Shown here piece by piece: positions 39,180-50,939 of a stretch of 64,000 bases of DNA (the stretch's first letter is position 1; every line of letters starts with the position of its first letter). Both the position numbers and the translations under genes were made by a program. The notes beneath the pieces were generated by a model that saw nothing but the letters and a program-made list of their open reading frames with translations, made no database searches and was not told where the DNA came from. The stretch lies in assembly GCA_947069175.1 (NCBI GenBank), contig CAMTDV010000022.1, positions 33,357,476-33,421,475 of the forward strand. The letters are read 5' to 3'. Source of the stretch: Scalesia atractyloides (lineage: Eukaryota > Streptophyta > Magnoliopsida > Asterales > Asteraceae).

Positions 39180-42100
39180 ATGTCTCTTAACATCAAACTC
39201 CCACATAACTACCTCCCCACATTCGAGAAAACCAAAAATAATACTTCATTCCATCAATAATTGATGTTCTCACGTCCTCAAAATACAAAGACATCATGCT
39301 TACAAACGCACCAATTTATGTGGATACTCTTCGACAGTTTCGGGCAAATACTAAACTCGAATTCCAAAAGAAGAAACCATATGCTATCACTTCCAAGGTC
39401 GGAGACACCCTTGTCCAAATTTCTCCATCCTCAATTTCAACAACTTTTGGTCTAAATGAACTAGAAGCTAACACTTCTTTTGGCAAGCAGGAATTACATG
39501 TTGAGTTTATAGAACGTGGGTATGAGGGTCAGTTAACTAGTGTTACCATTTACAAACTAAACTTTTCTTCTGAAATGCGTTAATTTTTCCATACCTTACT
39601 CACATGTCTTTCAATAAAGACAACATCATTTAATGAGATTCCACAAAATATTCAATTTCTAGGATATGTTATTTTGACAAAATCTGATTTTAATCTATCC
39701 AGGTGTTGTTTATGGACTTGGTGGAATATTTTAATAAAATATCAAAAAAACAACTTCCAGAAAAAGATTTCAAACAAGGAGTTGTTGTTGAGATGAAAAG
39801 TCTTACTACTGAAACCTTTACAAGAACAAAAAATATGGAGTCAAAGGTTTCCAAAACAAAAGAAAGGGGGGTTATAAATTTTTTATGAGTCCACATCTCA
39901 AGCTCAAATCAGTGTTGTGAAACCCACACCAGAAAAATCCAAAAAGAAACCATCCAAATCCAACAAGCCTACAAATACCAAAATTCATAAAAAGGCACCT
40001 CTGGAAGATGAGATCCCAGAGGATAACCTTGTGGTATCACAAAAGCTACTTGAAACCACTGTCGTTACTTCCTCACAATAGTTGGAAAGATCTCCACCTC
40101 AAAGCCAAACTCTTCCTACTTCATCACAAAAGGAACAGGTTGTAAGCACAAAGATCCCACATTATGAAGCAGATGATGCACTTGAATCTTTGTTTCAAAG
40201 CCCCTCTCCCAGGGAAAATTCTCATCATACCTCAATTCCACCTACCATCATACCTCTGTTTCATGCAATTGAGATAACTCAGACAAAAATCAGTTCCTCT
40301 CAATCACATGTTCATGAGAGTCACCTCCACATGTGATTGAGTCTGAGCACAATCTCTTTGCTAACCCAGAAACAGCTAAGGAGGATACACCCCATGAGTT
40401 ACAAGCAACTCTTGGTGGTAATTCAAGTGAAGCAACTACTACAAATGATGACACAACAATGTATCAGTTGGACAGCAGTTAAATCCATCAGACTTCCTTG
40501 AAGGCAACAACTATTGAGGCTACAACTGTAACCTCTGCTCCAGTTGGATGTCCCCAGTACCAAGAAAAAGGGGCATTTGGTTCTAACAACATGGAGTTTT
40601 CTCCTGTTGATGATCCAAATACAACTACCTCTGGTAGGGATTCAGATGATCCTATTAAATCAGGTGATGAATTGAGATACAAAGAATTGACGGAGAGAAT
40701 GACATCAATGGAGTCTTCAATCAATGAAATGAAAGATATGATGAAGAAGATGTTACAAAATTCTCAAAGCCAACCATCAACAAAGCAAATTACCAATGAG
40801 CTATGGAAATATGTGCAACCAATAAATCTAGCTCAGAGGAATTTGGCTGACATCCACCATGAAACTCATATGAAGCTAATCAGAAATATGGTGGAGGCCA
40901 GATACAAAGATACTCAAACTGACATCAAGGCCATTAAGGATATTTGGTGAAGACTACTGGCTCTGCCCCTACAACAGTCCTTCAAGAAGAAGTAGAGGAT
41001 GATGCCAAAAGGGGAGAGTGATAAACTGAGAAACTTGCAGCCAGATTCTAAGGTGCAACAAAAGCAAGGGTCTGCTACAACCACTTTTGCAAACCAAACT
41101 TCTGTTACAGCATAAGAAGCTAGTGTTTAAAAAGGGATTGATGAGACCCTAAACAAACAAGTAGAAGAGATTACTGAAGAAAAGAAGAAAAGGCAAGATA
41201 CACTGGAAAGCAAAGCTTCCAAACTCATTGAATATGAATAGGCTAAGCAGATGGAAAAAGAAGACATTGGCACTTCAAAAAGAAGAAAGTCAACAATAAA
41301 TGTTAGACAGCCAACAACCACCTCTTCTAAAACCACGGCCATGCCTACAACAAGTGTATCCTCTACTCCAATCAAAACTAAACCAACACCACCACCTCAA
41401 AAGAAACAAAAACCCTCACCTAAAAAATCATCTCCACCACCAACAGATGTTGGTACAACAAATGTACCAACAGATGTTACATCCCCACCATCAAACCAAC
41501 CAACAGATGTTACATCCCACCATCAAACCAACCAACAGATGTCGTTACATCAAATGTATCAACAGATGTTACCTCAACCTCTGCCATGATCACATTTCCT
41601 ACTTTAATCCAGCCATTATCCATACCACCAATAATTCCAACACGACCACCTTCTCCTCATATCAAATTCCAACGCAAAAGGAAAACTTCTATTGTTGAAG
41701 ATGATGATGAATGGATTTCATCGCCAATTCCTTTGTCCTCAAAACCTATCACTTCATCACCATCCTCATCACTTTCATGCAAAACCACTTCACTTCTAAC
41801 CATTTATCAACCACCATCCATAATATCTTTTGCTACCAAATATCCTCTGGAACTGATAGTTGTGCGAAAAGAAATTGAACCATTCTTCACAGTAGAGGAT
41901 ATCTCAAAACTAGACTTTCCATCTCTCTTTGGTTATAGAAAGCCAAGAAATTTTGATGAATATCTAAAGTTGAAGGCCAAACAGGCTGAGAAGATAGCCA
42001 AAGAGAGAGCAAAGGCAAAGATAACCAGACTAATCAATGTACTTTATCTTATGAACTAAGAAAAGTGAGAAAGATTGAAGACTTTGCCAAAGATATGAGT

Positions 42101-42985
42101 AAAGCTTGATGAAGAATTGAAACAAGATTACCTTGACCACATTATGCAACACAAACCTTACAAAGCTACCAGAGCATAGTTCAAATTGGTCAACAAATGA
42201 TCTCAAAGCAGAAATTGACAGAATACAAGCAATGCTCAAAGATCCTCTTCACAAGCCAACACCACCTGATTTTGGAAGAAAAACAGGCAGATGGATCAGA
42301 ACAGATCTTTAAATCTTAAAAGAATGAAACAAGAGCATGTTGTTGCAAATTATGGTAGTGCAAGGTCAGTTGCTAGATGGTCTGAGTCCAGGGTTGTAGA
42401 TACCTACAAAAAACTCGAAGAGCTTAGAAAGAAAGATCCTACAATTCCAAGAACACCAAACTACCGAATAGATGTTATCCCTCATCAGACCCAAACCTTT
42501 AAAAAGCAGCCCTTATCCTCTGTCTTACCCACAATTGCCTTACATCAAGTAAAAAAGGCAAAAAGCAGATGGAAGAGGATGATGAACAGAGGTTTGAAGA
42601 ACACAGAAAAGAGGGAATCAAAAATCAATTTCTATCATACTGATACTGCAAAAAAAAACTAAAAGAACACTCTCTAAACTTATAAGCAAATCACTTCCGC
42701 CAAGCTCAACAATAAGTCTTCCCCCACAAAAGCCAAATGATTCAAAAATTCTAAAATGGAAGTCATCCCCAGACACCCATGAATTGACTCTGCTCAGATC
42801 AAATGGAAAATTCAAAAGCTGAAAATGGAGGATACATATGGTCTGGATGCAAATGACCTCCAAGATCTATTGAACATTGAATTGCAAAGGGATTTTGAAG
42901 ACATGTTCTCTATGAACTTTGAACTACCGTCTAAAGGGCAAATTAGGGAATTTCTGTTGAGAAATAAAGATCAGCAATAAAGAAG
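39180..42985 (+). pseudogene. Element A ORF3
   Basis: A possible start is ATG 39180. In the frame of 39296-39583 it reads D-V-L-T-S-S-K-Y-K-D-I-M-L-T-N-A-P-I-Y-V. This matches the N-terminal ORF3 signature of D and F (I-x-x-L-x-x-x-x-x-x-x-A-L-x-x-N-P-x-I-Y). F-H-T-L-L-T-C-L-S near 39590 matches H-I-F-L-Q-C-I-S in D and F. Further open parts are 39703-39888, 40082-40336, 40498-40950 (with a Met/Glu/Lys coil), 41251-41589 (basic, Pro/Thr-rich), 41586-42059 (Y-R-K-P-R-N-F-D-E-Y) and 42291-42662. At about 3.8 kb it is longer than D's ORF3. Many stops and shifts. Confidence 0.7.
41440..41545 (+). repeat. Short tandem repeat in element A ORF3
   Basis: Three to four imperfect copies of CCAACAGATGTTACATC with a variable CCACCATCAAACCAA tail. 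They encode the repeated P-T-D-V-T-S motif. Confidence 0.75.
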
Positions 42986-43006
42986 GGTTCTTGCATCATC
43001 TGTTAT

Positions 43007-43015
43007 AGGGGGAGA
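43007..43015 (+). promoter_or_regulatory. Element A 3' polypurine tract
   Basis: AGGGGGAGA, one base before the 3' LTR, identical to that of element D. Confidence 0.88.
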
Positions 43016-43016
43016 T

Positions 43017-43646
43017 TGTTGGATCTATTGAACCCTATAAAAGAACAGATGATTGGAAAGCCAAAACAATCTCTAACATCTGATCACTAATAAAGCTCGG
43101 CTACTCTAAACTCTGCTTATACTTAACTGTTCACAAGATCTGTTAAAGACAAAGCTTTGCTGGAAGCAAAGATCTGTTAGATAGAAAACTCTGATGAAGC
43201 ATAAAGGTTGTTGAAGCAAAGGTCTACTAAAGACCAACAGAGGATACCTCAGTAGTTGTTGATCAACAGAGTTTTACTATGTAATTAATGTAATAGTTTT
43301 AAGCATAGCAGAGGATAGAGTTTATGTACACTTTCAAAGTGACGTCAGGCAAAGATGCTTAGTGGTTTATAATGTACTATAAATACAACACTGCATGTGT
43401 TGTTCTATCCATCACTTTTCTTCTACACATTCTATACGAACAAATTAGAGTGATCTTAGGCTGAGGGGAGTTTGTATATTGTATGCATATGTGATTATAA
43501 TTAGAAAAACATGTCAATGAAAACGATCTTTCTATTGTTGTGATTTTAAAGTTTACACAATTTCACTACAATGTTTCATTGTTATCTATCTTCTTACATT
43601 GATTTCATCTAAACAATCACATCAATATCAAACTCAGATCCTAACA
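43017..43646 (+). repeat. Element A 3' LTR
   Basis: 630 bp from TGTTGGATCT to AGATCCTAACA, whose ends form a short inverted repeat (GATCC..). TATAAATAC at 43378-43386 is the promoter. A palindromic TGACGTCA (bZIP/CRE-like) lies at 43340-43347, about 30 bp upstream. The 3' end is set by the terminal inverted repeat, since the 5' copy is outside the window. Confidence 0.85.
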
Positions 43647-44016
43647 AGAACATGTGGAACACAATGTATACATAAAGTTAGATTATATAATACATGAGTT
43701 TATAACATGTCACCAAGTAAAACAAGTTATGATACAACCTTAGAAAATAAGACATTTTCATCACATATAAGAAATATATAACTGTAACTTATGACGACAC
43801 AGCTAATCACAAGTATATCTTATATACATATATTTGTTACTCTAACTTGAAGCATATAAATATATAACCATCAAGTCCTTACAATGTTTTAATAGGATAT
43901 GATTAAGCATACTTTATTCTATTTTTATAACAATAAATTTTGTTGTTCCATATCATATAAATCAAAGTTTTCATGAGGTTGTCCATTTAAGATAAAAAGC
44001 GTGTGTGTATATATAT
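43647..44016. other. AT-rich sequence between elements A and E
   Basis: 370 bp of AT-rich DNA ending in a (GT)n(AT)n run. No ORF, RNA gene or element is recognised. It is probably the older genomic background into which A and E inserted. Confidence 0.6.
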
Positions 44017-44497
44017 TGTTGGTGCATATTTGTGAAAACAGCTTAGATTTGGTCTTTTAATATCTTGTAATTAGTAAAATGATAAACAGTTAGCAGGTTT
44101 AGTTTTGTAGTAGTTAGTTGTAGTGATTGGGCCAAACCAGATCCACATAATAGGGAGTGGTATGCGAATTGGGCCTAGTCCTATTTGCAGCCCATGTGAT
44201 TAAACCCTAGCCCAGTTGTAAATCTGTCTCTATATAAAGAGAGTTTTGCATTAGGGTTAAGGTTTCTTAGTTAGTTACTTCAGAGAGAGTTGAGAGAGAA
44301 TTCGTAGAGAGATTGGCTTGGACGAATTCGTGTGATCTAGATTGATTATAATCGTTGTGATAGATAATCAATAAAGATTGGGTTTATTGTGATTTCTATT
44401 CCTACTTGAATTCCTGTGGTAATCTGATCTAGAGGATTCCGCACTCTAGATAGGATAGACGATTCTGTGAAGATCCATACGGATTAGGGGACCTACA
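44017..44497 (+). repeat. Element E 5' LTR and primer-binding site
   Basis: 481 bp, TGTTGGTGCAT to ACCTACA, with a strong TATA box (CTATATAAAG, 44230-44239). The primer-binding site TGGTATCAGAGC follows at 44500-44511. It matches 48018-48495. Confidence 0.92.
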
Positions 44498-44713
44498 ATT
44501 GGTATCAGAGCTTTAGGCTCTTGTTTTGCTCGATTCGGAATTGGTACTGCAGAAAAAGTTGAAGTTTGGATGTTTTTTACGTCAGTTCTAGGGTTTCTGC
44601 TGTTGTTTGGGATAAATATCAAGGATCTCGGATAGAAGGAGTGCATCTCGGATCATAAGTGAAGCATCTCGGATCAGAGAATTTGCATCTTGGATCAGCA
44701 AATTTGCATTTTG
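44498..44713 (+). other. Element E leader remnant
   Basis: About 200 bp after the LTR, with CATCTCGGATCA (twice), GATCTCGGATAG and CATCTTGGATCA. This is the same motif family as in D's leader. It forms the spacer between the two opposed LTRs. Confidence 0.75.
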
Positions 44714-45144
44714 AATCTTCACATAATCGTCTATCCAACCTAGAGTGCGGAATCCTCTAGATCAAATTATCATAGAAAACGAGTACGAACAACAATCACA
44801 ATAAACCCAATCTTTATTGATTATCTATCACATTGATTACAATCAATCTCGATCACAAGAATTCTCTCTCAACTCTCTCTGAAGTGATTAACTGAGCAAC
44901 CTTAACCCTAATGCAAAGCTCTCTTTATATAGAGACAAGTTTGCAACTGGGCTAGGGTTTCACCACATGGGCTGCAAATTGGTCTAGGCCCAAATCGCCT
45001 ACCACTCCCTATAACGTAGTCTGGTTAAGCCCAATCACTATAACTAACTATTACAAAACTAAACCCGCTAATTGTTTATCGCTTTACTAATTACAAGATA
45101 TCCAAAGACCAAATCTAAGTTGTTGTCACAAATATGCACCAACA
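44714..45144 (-). repeat. Inverted third LTR copy inside element E
   Basis: The reverse complement of E's LTR, from TGTTGGTGCAT (ending at 45144) to a broken 3' end near 44714. About 45 bases at that end are missing. With the 5' LTR it makes an inverted repeat of about 430 bp arms around a 216-bp loop. It joins directly to RT sequence at 45145. Confidence 0.9.
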
Positions 45145-46519
45145 GTTAAGGAGTTGAAGGTTTGGGAGCTAGTTGACTTGCCTGAATGAGAGAAGGAAAT
45201 AGGCACCAAGTGGGTGTTTAAGTGCAAGAAAAACAACCAGGGATCGTGACAAGGAATAAGACTCGGCTAGTGGTGAAAGGGTTTAATCAGCAAGAGGGGA
45301 TTGATTACAATGAAGTGTTTGCACCAGTAGCAAGGATGGAAGCAATTCATTTGTTCCTAGCTTTTGCTTCATTCAAGGGCTTCAAAGTTTACCAACTTGA
45401 CATGAAGAGTGCATTTCTTTACGGAAAAGTCCAAGAAGTGGTGTATGTCTCACAGCCAGATGGGTTTACTGGTCCAGATTATCCAGGTGGAGTCTATCGA
45501 CTTGATAAGGCATTGTATGGATTGCATCAAGCACCTAGGGCGTGGTATGAGACACTGTCAACACATTTGTTAAAGAATGGTTTTGAAAGAGGTCAGATTG
45601 ATAGTACACTTTTCATTAAAAGAAATAATGAAGACTTTCTGCTGGTACAGGTATAGGTAGATGATATTATTTTTGAGTCATCAGATGAGAACATGTATCA
45701 TGAATTCGAGTGAAGAGCAAGTTCGAAATGAGTGCGATGGGTGAACTGTCAGTTGAACAGCAGAAGGATGGGATGTTTATACATTAGACAAAGTATGTGT
45801 ATGACATTTTGTCTCATTTCAAAATGGAGAATTGCGCTACTTTGAACACCCCTATCTGCGAGAATCACAATCTTGGTCTAGATCATGAGAGTGTCGATAA
45901 TGTTGATCCAACTCAGTACAGGGCAATGATTGGTCCTCTAATGTACTTGACTGCTTCAAGACCAGACATTATGTTCGCAGTGTCTTTGTGCCAGATATCA
46001 AGTGAATCTAAAAGAGTCACATATGAAAGCGGTGAAGCGGATTCTTCGTTACTTGAAGGGGCAACCTAAACTTGGGTTATGGTATCCAGCTGCTAGTGAT
46101 TTGAAGTTTCACAGGTGGTTATCAGTTCTTAGGAGGAAGGATCGTGTCATGGCAATGCAAGAAGTAGTCTTGCGTGTCTACCTCTACGTGTGAAGCTGAA
46201 TATATTGTTGCGGGTAGCTGTTGCTCTCATGTTCTCTGGATACAACAGCAGATGCGCGATTACGGTTTGAATTTCACTCGTACTCCTATTATGATAGACA
46301 ATAATGCCACTATTTCAATCACAAACAATCCCGTAAAACACAGTCGCACAAAATATATTGACATTCGTCATCATTTTTACGGGATTGTCCTGAAAATAAA
46401 TGATTGAACTACATAGAGTCGACACACTAGATAACCTAGCAGATCTTTACACAAAAGCATTTGGCATGGCTCGTTTTGAACATTTAGTCGAACTCAACGG
46501 GATGAGGAATCCCGAATAA
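45145..46519 (+). pseudogene. Element E reverse transcriptase and RNase H
   Basis: RT begins directly after the inverted LTR (K-E-L-K-V-W-E-L-V-D-L-P). 45222-45656 is open and well kept: R-L-V-V-K-G-F-N-Q-Q-E-G-I-D-Y, F-A-P-V-A-R-M-E-A-I-H, L-D-M-K-S-A-F-L-Y-G-K, and L-Y-G-L-H-Q-A-P-R-A-W-Y-E-T. The Tyr of the Y-V-D-D box is a TAG stop (45654-45656). Then come Y-R-A-M-I-G-P-L-M-Y-L-T-A-S-R-P-D-I-M (about 45917-45973), L-K-G-Q-P-K-L-G-L-W-Y (about 46052-46085), C-E-A-E-Y-I-V, and N-P-V-K-H-S-R-T-K-Y-I-D-I-R-H-H. The end is at about 46519. No gag, protease or integrase remains. Confidence 0.88.
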
Positions 46520-46775
46520 CCAGCTTTCCATAAAAATTTTGTAAATAATTTACTGTTTTTCAAAAAATCAAAACATAAAAAATAGAAAATCAAAAATGAG
46601 TTTTCACTGTGTGGAAAAGAAGAAATGATAGTACATCAGCAAATTAGACTGTCACACTAAAATTAAAATTAAATTGCTTAAGTGTGATAGCAGATTCATC
46701 ATATGATGTACCAGTAGGCAAAAAGCATGAACTAATCAACTTACCTTGGTGATATAAACATAACGAACTGTGTAT

Positions 46776-47230
46776 GAGGGTGGATAACATATTAGTGGTG
46801 TATGGTTTTATAACCTTAAATCTTGCGTTGATAGATTGCCAAATCTGAGGATTTAGGTCTTTATATCGTTATTTCATCCAGGATATCAGGGTTGTCCTTC
46901 TGCTACATCCATATATATATTGACCTAGGCACAACCAGGATATCTTAAAAGAGCTAAAATGCCAAATCCTATAAATTGAAGAAGCTCTCCTAGAGAGTCA
47001 TTCAAATGTGCAAAATGCATAAATCGTACCAAAATCTATGGTATGTGTCCTAACCCTCATTGGATATTGGTTTCTTTTTGTATAAAAGTACTAACCTGAT
47101 CACCAAGTATCTAACGTTGTAAATCAAAAAGGATGAATTTCGGTATACTCACCTACTACGAGAAATCTTTGTGCATACCTTGATCGTGGGGGTATGTCCT
47201 GAAGTGGGACACACTAGTATATCAGTATAA
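46776..47230 (+). other. Conserved pol-ORF3 spacer module, element E copy
   Basis: Blocks shared with B, D and F: CCTTAAATCTTGCGTTGATA; GGTCTTTATAT; CATCCAGGATATC; GTTGTCCTTCTG; ACCTAGGCACAACC; GGATATCTTAAAAGAGC; GTATGTGTCCTAACCCTC; TCTAACGTTGTA; GGTATACTCACC; and the hairpin block CATACC..GGTATG (47174-47196). It persists although E has no ORF3. A donor-like ATG/GTATGT is at 47038-47046. Confidence 0.82.
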
Positions 47231-48017
47231 AATTACCTTAACATATCACCAGGTAATGGTACTTGAAATGTTCATGTATTCTATTTAAGTGGATAAACAA
47301 TACTGGCAATCATCTTGAACTGTTTTTCATGAAAAATACATATAGAATTAGTGTGAAAACAGTTTGATATTGCTGCCGGTGATTCTCACAAAAAAAGTGT
47401 TTATTATTTTGTTGTTTCTTTACCTTCAGAAAATATAAAAATCCAAATAGATTTTTTTTCTTGAAAATTCTTAGGGTATGGAATATGGTTGTTCATCGCG
47501 TAGTTGTTACCAATAGGGGGAGACGGTGATAGAAGATGAGTTCAATATTTTAAAATCTTGCAGGTTCTGTGTACTTAAAAACTTTAAGTGTGTGGTTTGA
47601 GTTGAAAATTGCTTAATCTGTGATACAGTTTTACTATCTCTTAAATAATAATAATTTGTTAACTTGTGTTGAAAAATTCTTATGGTTTCTCGAGATGTTT
47701 GTTTTATAGTGTACAAATTGTAGCAGTGTGTTGCTAAGAAGTTTAGTGAAGAGGAGTTTGCTTGGATACATGGTAGAACCTCCTTTCTACATTGCAGACA
47801 AAGTTGATGAGTTTAAAGATTGCTATGCAAGTGCTAAATTGGAGTTTACTCAAACGCTAACAATTTAGAAGATTTGGTGATTGGATGCATCAGCTTAGGG
47901 GAGTCTATTGCTGACAGAAGCTATTAAAGCTGAAACAATCCAAAGACCAAAGACATTGAAGATTGCAAGATGACTGAAGACAAAGTTTTTTTATGGAGCT
48001 ATTGTCAAGGGGGAGTT
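47231..48017 (+). other. Element E 3' region with two polypurine tracts
   Basis: ATAGGGGGAGA at 47513-47523 and AAGGGGGAG at 48007-48015, the latter just before the 3' LTR. Only short broken frames lie between them. No ORF3 domain is recognised; ORF3 appears to have been lost. Confidence 0.65.
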
Positions 48018-48495
48018 TGTTGGTGCATATTTGTGACAACAGTTTAGATTTGGTCTTTGGATATCTTATAATTAGTAAAATGATAAACAGTTAGCGGGTT
48101 TAGTTTTGTAATAGTTAGTTGTAGTGATTGGGCCAAACCAGACCCACATAATCGGGAGTGGTAGGCGAATTAGGCCTAGCCCAATTTGCAGCCCATGTGG
48201 TTAAACCTAGCCCAGTTGCAAACTTGTCTCTATATAAAGAGAGTTTTGCATTAGGGTTAAGGTTGCTTAATTAGTTACTTCAGATAGAGTTGATAGAGAA
48301 TTCGTAGAGAGAATGGCTTGGACGAATTCGTGTGATCTAGATTGATTGTAATCGTTGTGATAGATAATCAATAAAGATCGGGTTTACTGTGATTTTTGTT
48401 CCTACTCGTATTTCTGTGATAATCTGATCTAGAGGATTCCACACTCTAGATTGGGTAGACAATTCTGTGAAGATCCACACGGATTAGGGGACCTC
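48018..48495 (+). repeat. Element E 3' LTR
   Basis: About 478 bp, matching 44017-44497. TATA box at 48231-48240. It runs into a (TA)n tract, so its last bases are uncertain. Confidence 0.9.
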
Positions 48496-48778
48496 TATAT
48501 ATATATATATATATATAAGCTTTTCAATTCAATTATTTCAAATATATAAATATAAACATCAACATGATACCAATAAAAAATATACACAGAACCAATCAAT
48601 ATATGTAATTATGTATATAAGCTTTTCAATTCAATTATTTCAAATATGTAAATATAAACATCAACATGATACCAATGAAAATATACATAGAACCAATCAA
48701 GTAAAACATCTTTTGATATATATTATTAAAATAAACAACACTAATAAGAATAATAAATTAAATATTATAAGAGATAAT
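48496..48778. repeat. 102-bp direct tandem duplication and AT run between E and F
   Basis: Two copies of a 102-bp unit, 48514-48615 and 48616 to about 48706, each starting TATAAGCTTTTCAATTC, with a few differences. A (TA)n run precedes them and about 70 bp of AT-rich DNA follows. No gene is seen. Confidence 0.88.
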
Positions 48779-49107
48779 TGTTAGGCCCTGTTAGGTTTAT
48801 TCATTAGTCACTATAGTAGTTTGGGTTAGCTTGTACTAGTTGGGCTTGGGAAGGCATTTAGGCCTACAGTTTTAGGGTAATGGTGCACTAATCCTTTTAC
48901 TATAAATAGTAAATGATGTATTATGGTTAGTGGATTTTTGGTGATTTTCTCACAACTTGTATTAGACAAATTCCATATTTGTATGCAAGTTAATTTTTAT
49001 CTATTTCATCTTATTTCTTCTATCTCGATTTATAGCTTGTTTGTGTAATTCCTCCACCAATCAAGCTATGTGTGATATCATGAGATCTGATTATTTGGGA
49101 CTTATAG
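48779..49107 (+). repeat. Element F 5' LTR
   Basis: About 330 bp from TGTTAGGCCCTG. TATAAATAG at 48901-48909. It is related to D's LTR (GGGTTAGTTTGGGC-type words, similar ending) but diverged. The right end is approximate, because no primer-binding site follows. Confidence 0.75.
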
Positions 49108-50795
49108 GTTGTTTTTCAAATCTGCAACCAAACTTGCAGGCTCATGTTGTAGCAATTCCATAGCTTGTTCAGAGAAATCATCCAATAACGAACGATATTG
49201 GTCCTATAACTGCTGTGTACAGACCCGAAGTAGATCAGGAACCATTAACACATGTTTATATTCAAGCTTCATTTCACATATTGAGCCTAAGAGCATTGAT
49301 GTTGTTTTTGTAGGAACCTGGATGGGTCGATGCAATGGACAAAGAGCTCAATCAGTTCGAAAAGTTGGGTGTATGGAAATTGGTAAAGTTGCCTCAAGGA
49401 AAACGTGCTCTTGGAACACGGTGGGTTTACAAGAACAAAAGGATGATACAAAACAAAGGGCGATTAGTTATCAAAGGTTTCAAGCAGATTGAAGGTCTGG
49501 ATTATGTTGAAGTGTATACTCCCATAGTAATACTTGAAGCCATTCGCATCTGCTTGGCATATGCATCTCACATGGGATTCACTGTTTATCAAATGGATGT
49601 CAAGACGGCGTTTCTGTACGGAAAGGTGAAGGAGGAAATTTATGTCGCTCAACCCCCTGGGTTTGTTGATTCAAAGAAGCAAGGCTATGCCTACAAGTTA
49701 GATAAAGTTTAGTATGGACTGCACCAAGCACCTCGTGCATGGTATGCAACCTTAACAGAGCATCTGCTTGCACACGGATATACCCGGGGGACAATAGATC
49801 AAACGCTATTCATTAAATGCGTTGACAAGGATCTCATCCTTGTTCAGATCTATGTTGACGATATCATTTTCGGGTCAACCAATGAAGATTTATGCAAGGT
49901 ATTCGAGGAGGTAATGAAGAAGAAGTTCGAAATGAGCTCATTGAATGAAATGAAAAGTTCTTGGGTTTGCAAGTTCGTCAAAGCAGTCAAGGAATTTTAA
50001 TTCATCAAGGAAAATACGTTAAGACATTCTTGCAAAATTCAACATGACAGATTCTAAGCCCATGGACTTCCCCATTGCTGAACGGCCACTACTAAATGAA
50101 GATGCAGAAGGCAGTTCGATCAATCCAACATTGTACCGATCCATGATTGGTTCACTGATGTATTTGACTGCAAGCAGGCAAGACATTATGTTTGTCGTCT
50201 ATCAATGTGCTCATTTTTAGGCCAATCCTAAACTTTCTCATCTTACTGTCGTTAAACGAATCTTTAGATTACTGAAGGGAGCTCCAAAACTTGGACCCTT
50301 GTATCCTAGAGATTCAAACTTTTATTTGTTTGCTTTTTCTGACAATAATCTTAGAGGGACAGACAGTGATATGAAGTCTATATTGGCTGGATGCCAATAC
50401 TTGGGAGCAGACTCATCTCGTGGCAATGCAAAAAAGCAACAAACAGTGTCTCTCTCAACTGCGGAAGCAGAATACGTTGCAGCATTCGCTTGCTGCTCCC
50501 AGGTTATTTAGATGCAACACCAACTCGAGGATTACGGTTTGACTTATCTAAACACTACTATCTATTGTTATAATGATGTCGCAATAAATCATCAAAAACC
50601 TTGTTTTTAAGTCTAAAACCAAGTACATTGATATCAAAGTTCATTTCATTCGAGATAGCTATGACAGAGGATTGATTAAACTTGAATATATCCATACAAA
50701 TGCTAACACAGCGGAGATTTTTACAAAACTTGTCAGCAACTCAAGATTCAAGGTGCTTGTGGACCTTTTAAAAATGATGCGGTTCACCGACTAAG
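49108..50795 (+). pseudogene. Element F integrase tail, RT and RNase H
   Basis: 49109-49320 is the integrase tail (shared with D 26680-26880). RT starts near 49320. 49335-49712 is open: G-T-R-W-V-Y-K-N-K, R-L-V-I-K-G-F-K-Q-I-E-G-L-D-Y, and Y-Q-M-D-V-K-T-A-F-L-Y-G-K. After a stop (49710-49712), Y-G-L-H-Q-A-P-R-A-W-Y and an intact Y-V-D-D box (about 49851-49862) follow. Frameshifts come after 49945. RNase H motifs are L-I-S-W-Q-C-K-K (about 50410-50435), S-L-S-T-A-E-A-E-Y-V-A-A-F (about 50452-50490) and the end at about 50795. RT motifs are complete but the frame is broken. Confidence 0.87.
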
Positions 50796-50895
50796 CAACA
50801 ACATTAAAAAAGGGTTTTTGTAAATAAGTTAATCAATAAATTTGCGTATAAAGTATTCTACTTTTGCCCAAATTTAGGTGGATAAATATTTGATT

Positions 50896-50905
50896 GAGGG
50901 GGAGA
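50896..50905 (+). promoter_or_regulatory. Internal polypurine tract candidate, element F
   Basis: GAGGGGGAGA about 100 bp after the end of pol, in the same place as in D and B. CCCAAATTTAGG lies 25 bp upstream, matching D's ACAAATTTAGG. Confidence 0.6.
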
Positions 50906-50939
50906 TTTACTTGCTGGGAAGTGAAATAAAATTTTTTTG

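Larger units (their letters stand above)
35003..43646 (+). mobile_element. Copia (Sirevirus-like) element A, right part
   Basis: The second half of element A, resuming its frame after element B. It holds GAG-pre-integrase, integrase, RT, RNase H, ORF3, polypurine tract and 3' LTR, all + strand. A piece of plastid psbB (36211-36668) interrupts the integrase tail. It has no recognisable copy of the conserved pol-ORF3 module, and its spacer is only about 0.5 kb. It is the most diverged copia element here. Confidence 0.9.
44017..48495 (+). mobile_element. Rearranged copia element E
   Basis: LTRs at 44017-44497 and 48018-48495 flank a short leader, a third LTR copy in reverse (44714-45144), and the RT and RNase H part of pol. 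There is also a copy of the conserved spacer module and a purine tract. Gag, protease, integrase and ORF3 are missing. It sits in an AT repeat (TATAT on both sides), so the target duplication cannot be proved. The 3' LTR ends ACCTC where the 5' LTR ends ACCTACA. Confidence 0.85.

Noticed and set aside
43647..44016. Hidden host exon in the gap between elements A and E
   Set aside because: All frames are short and AT-rich, with no motif or codon bias.
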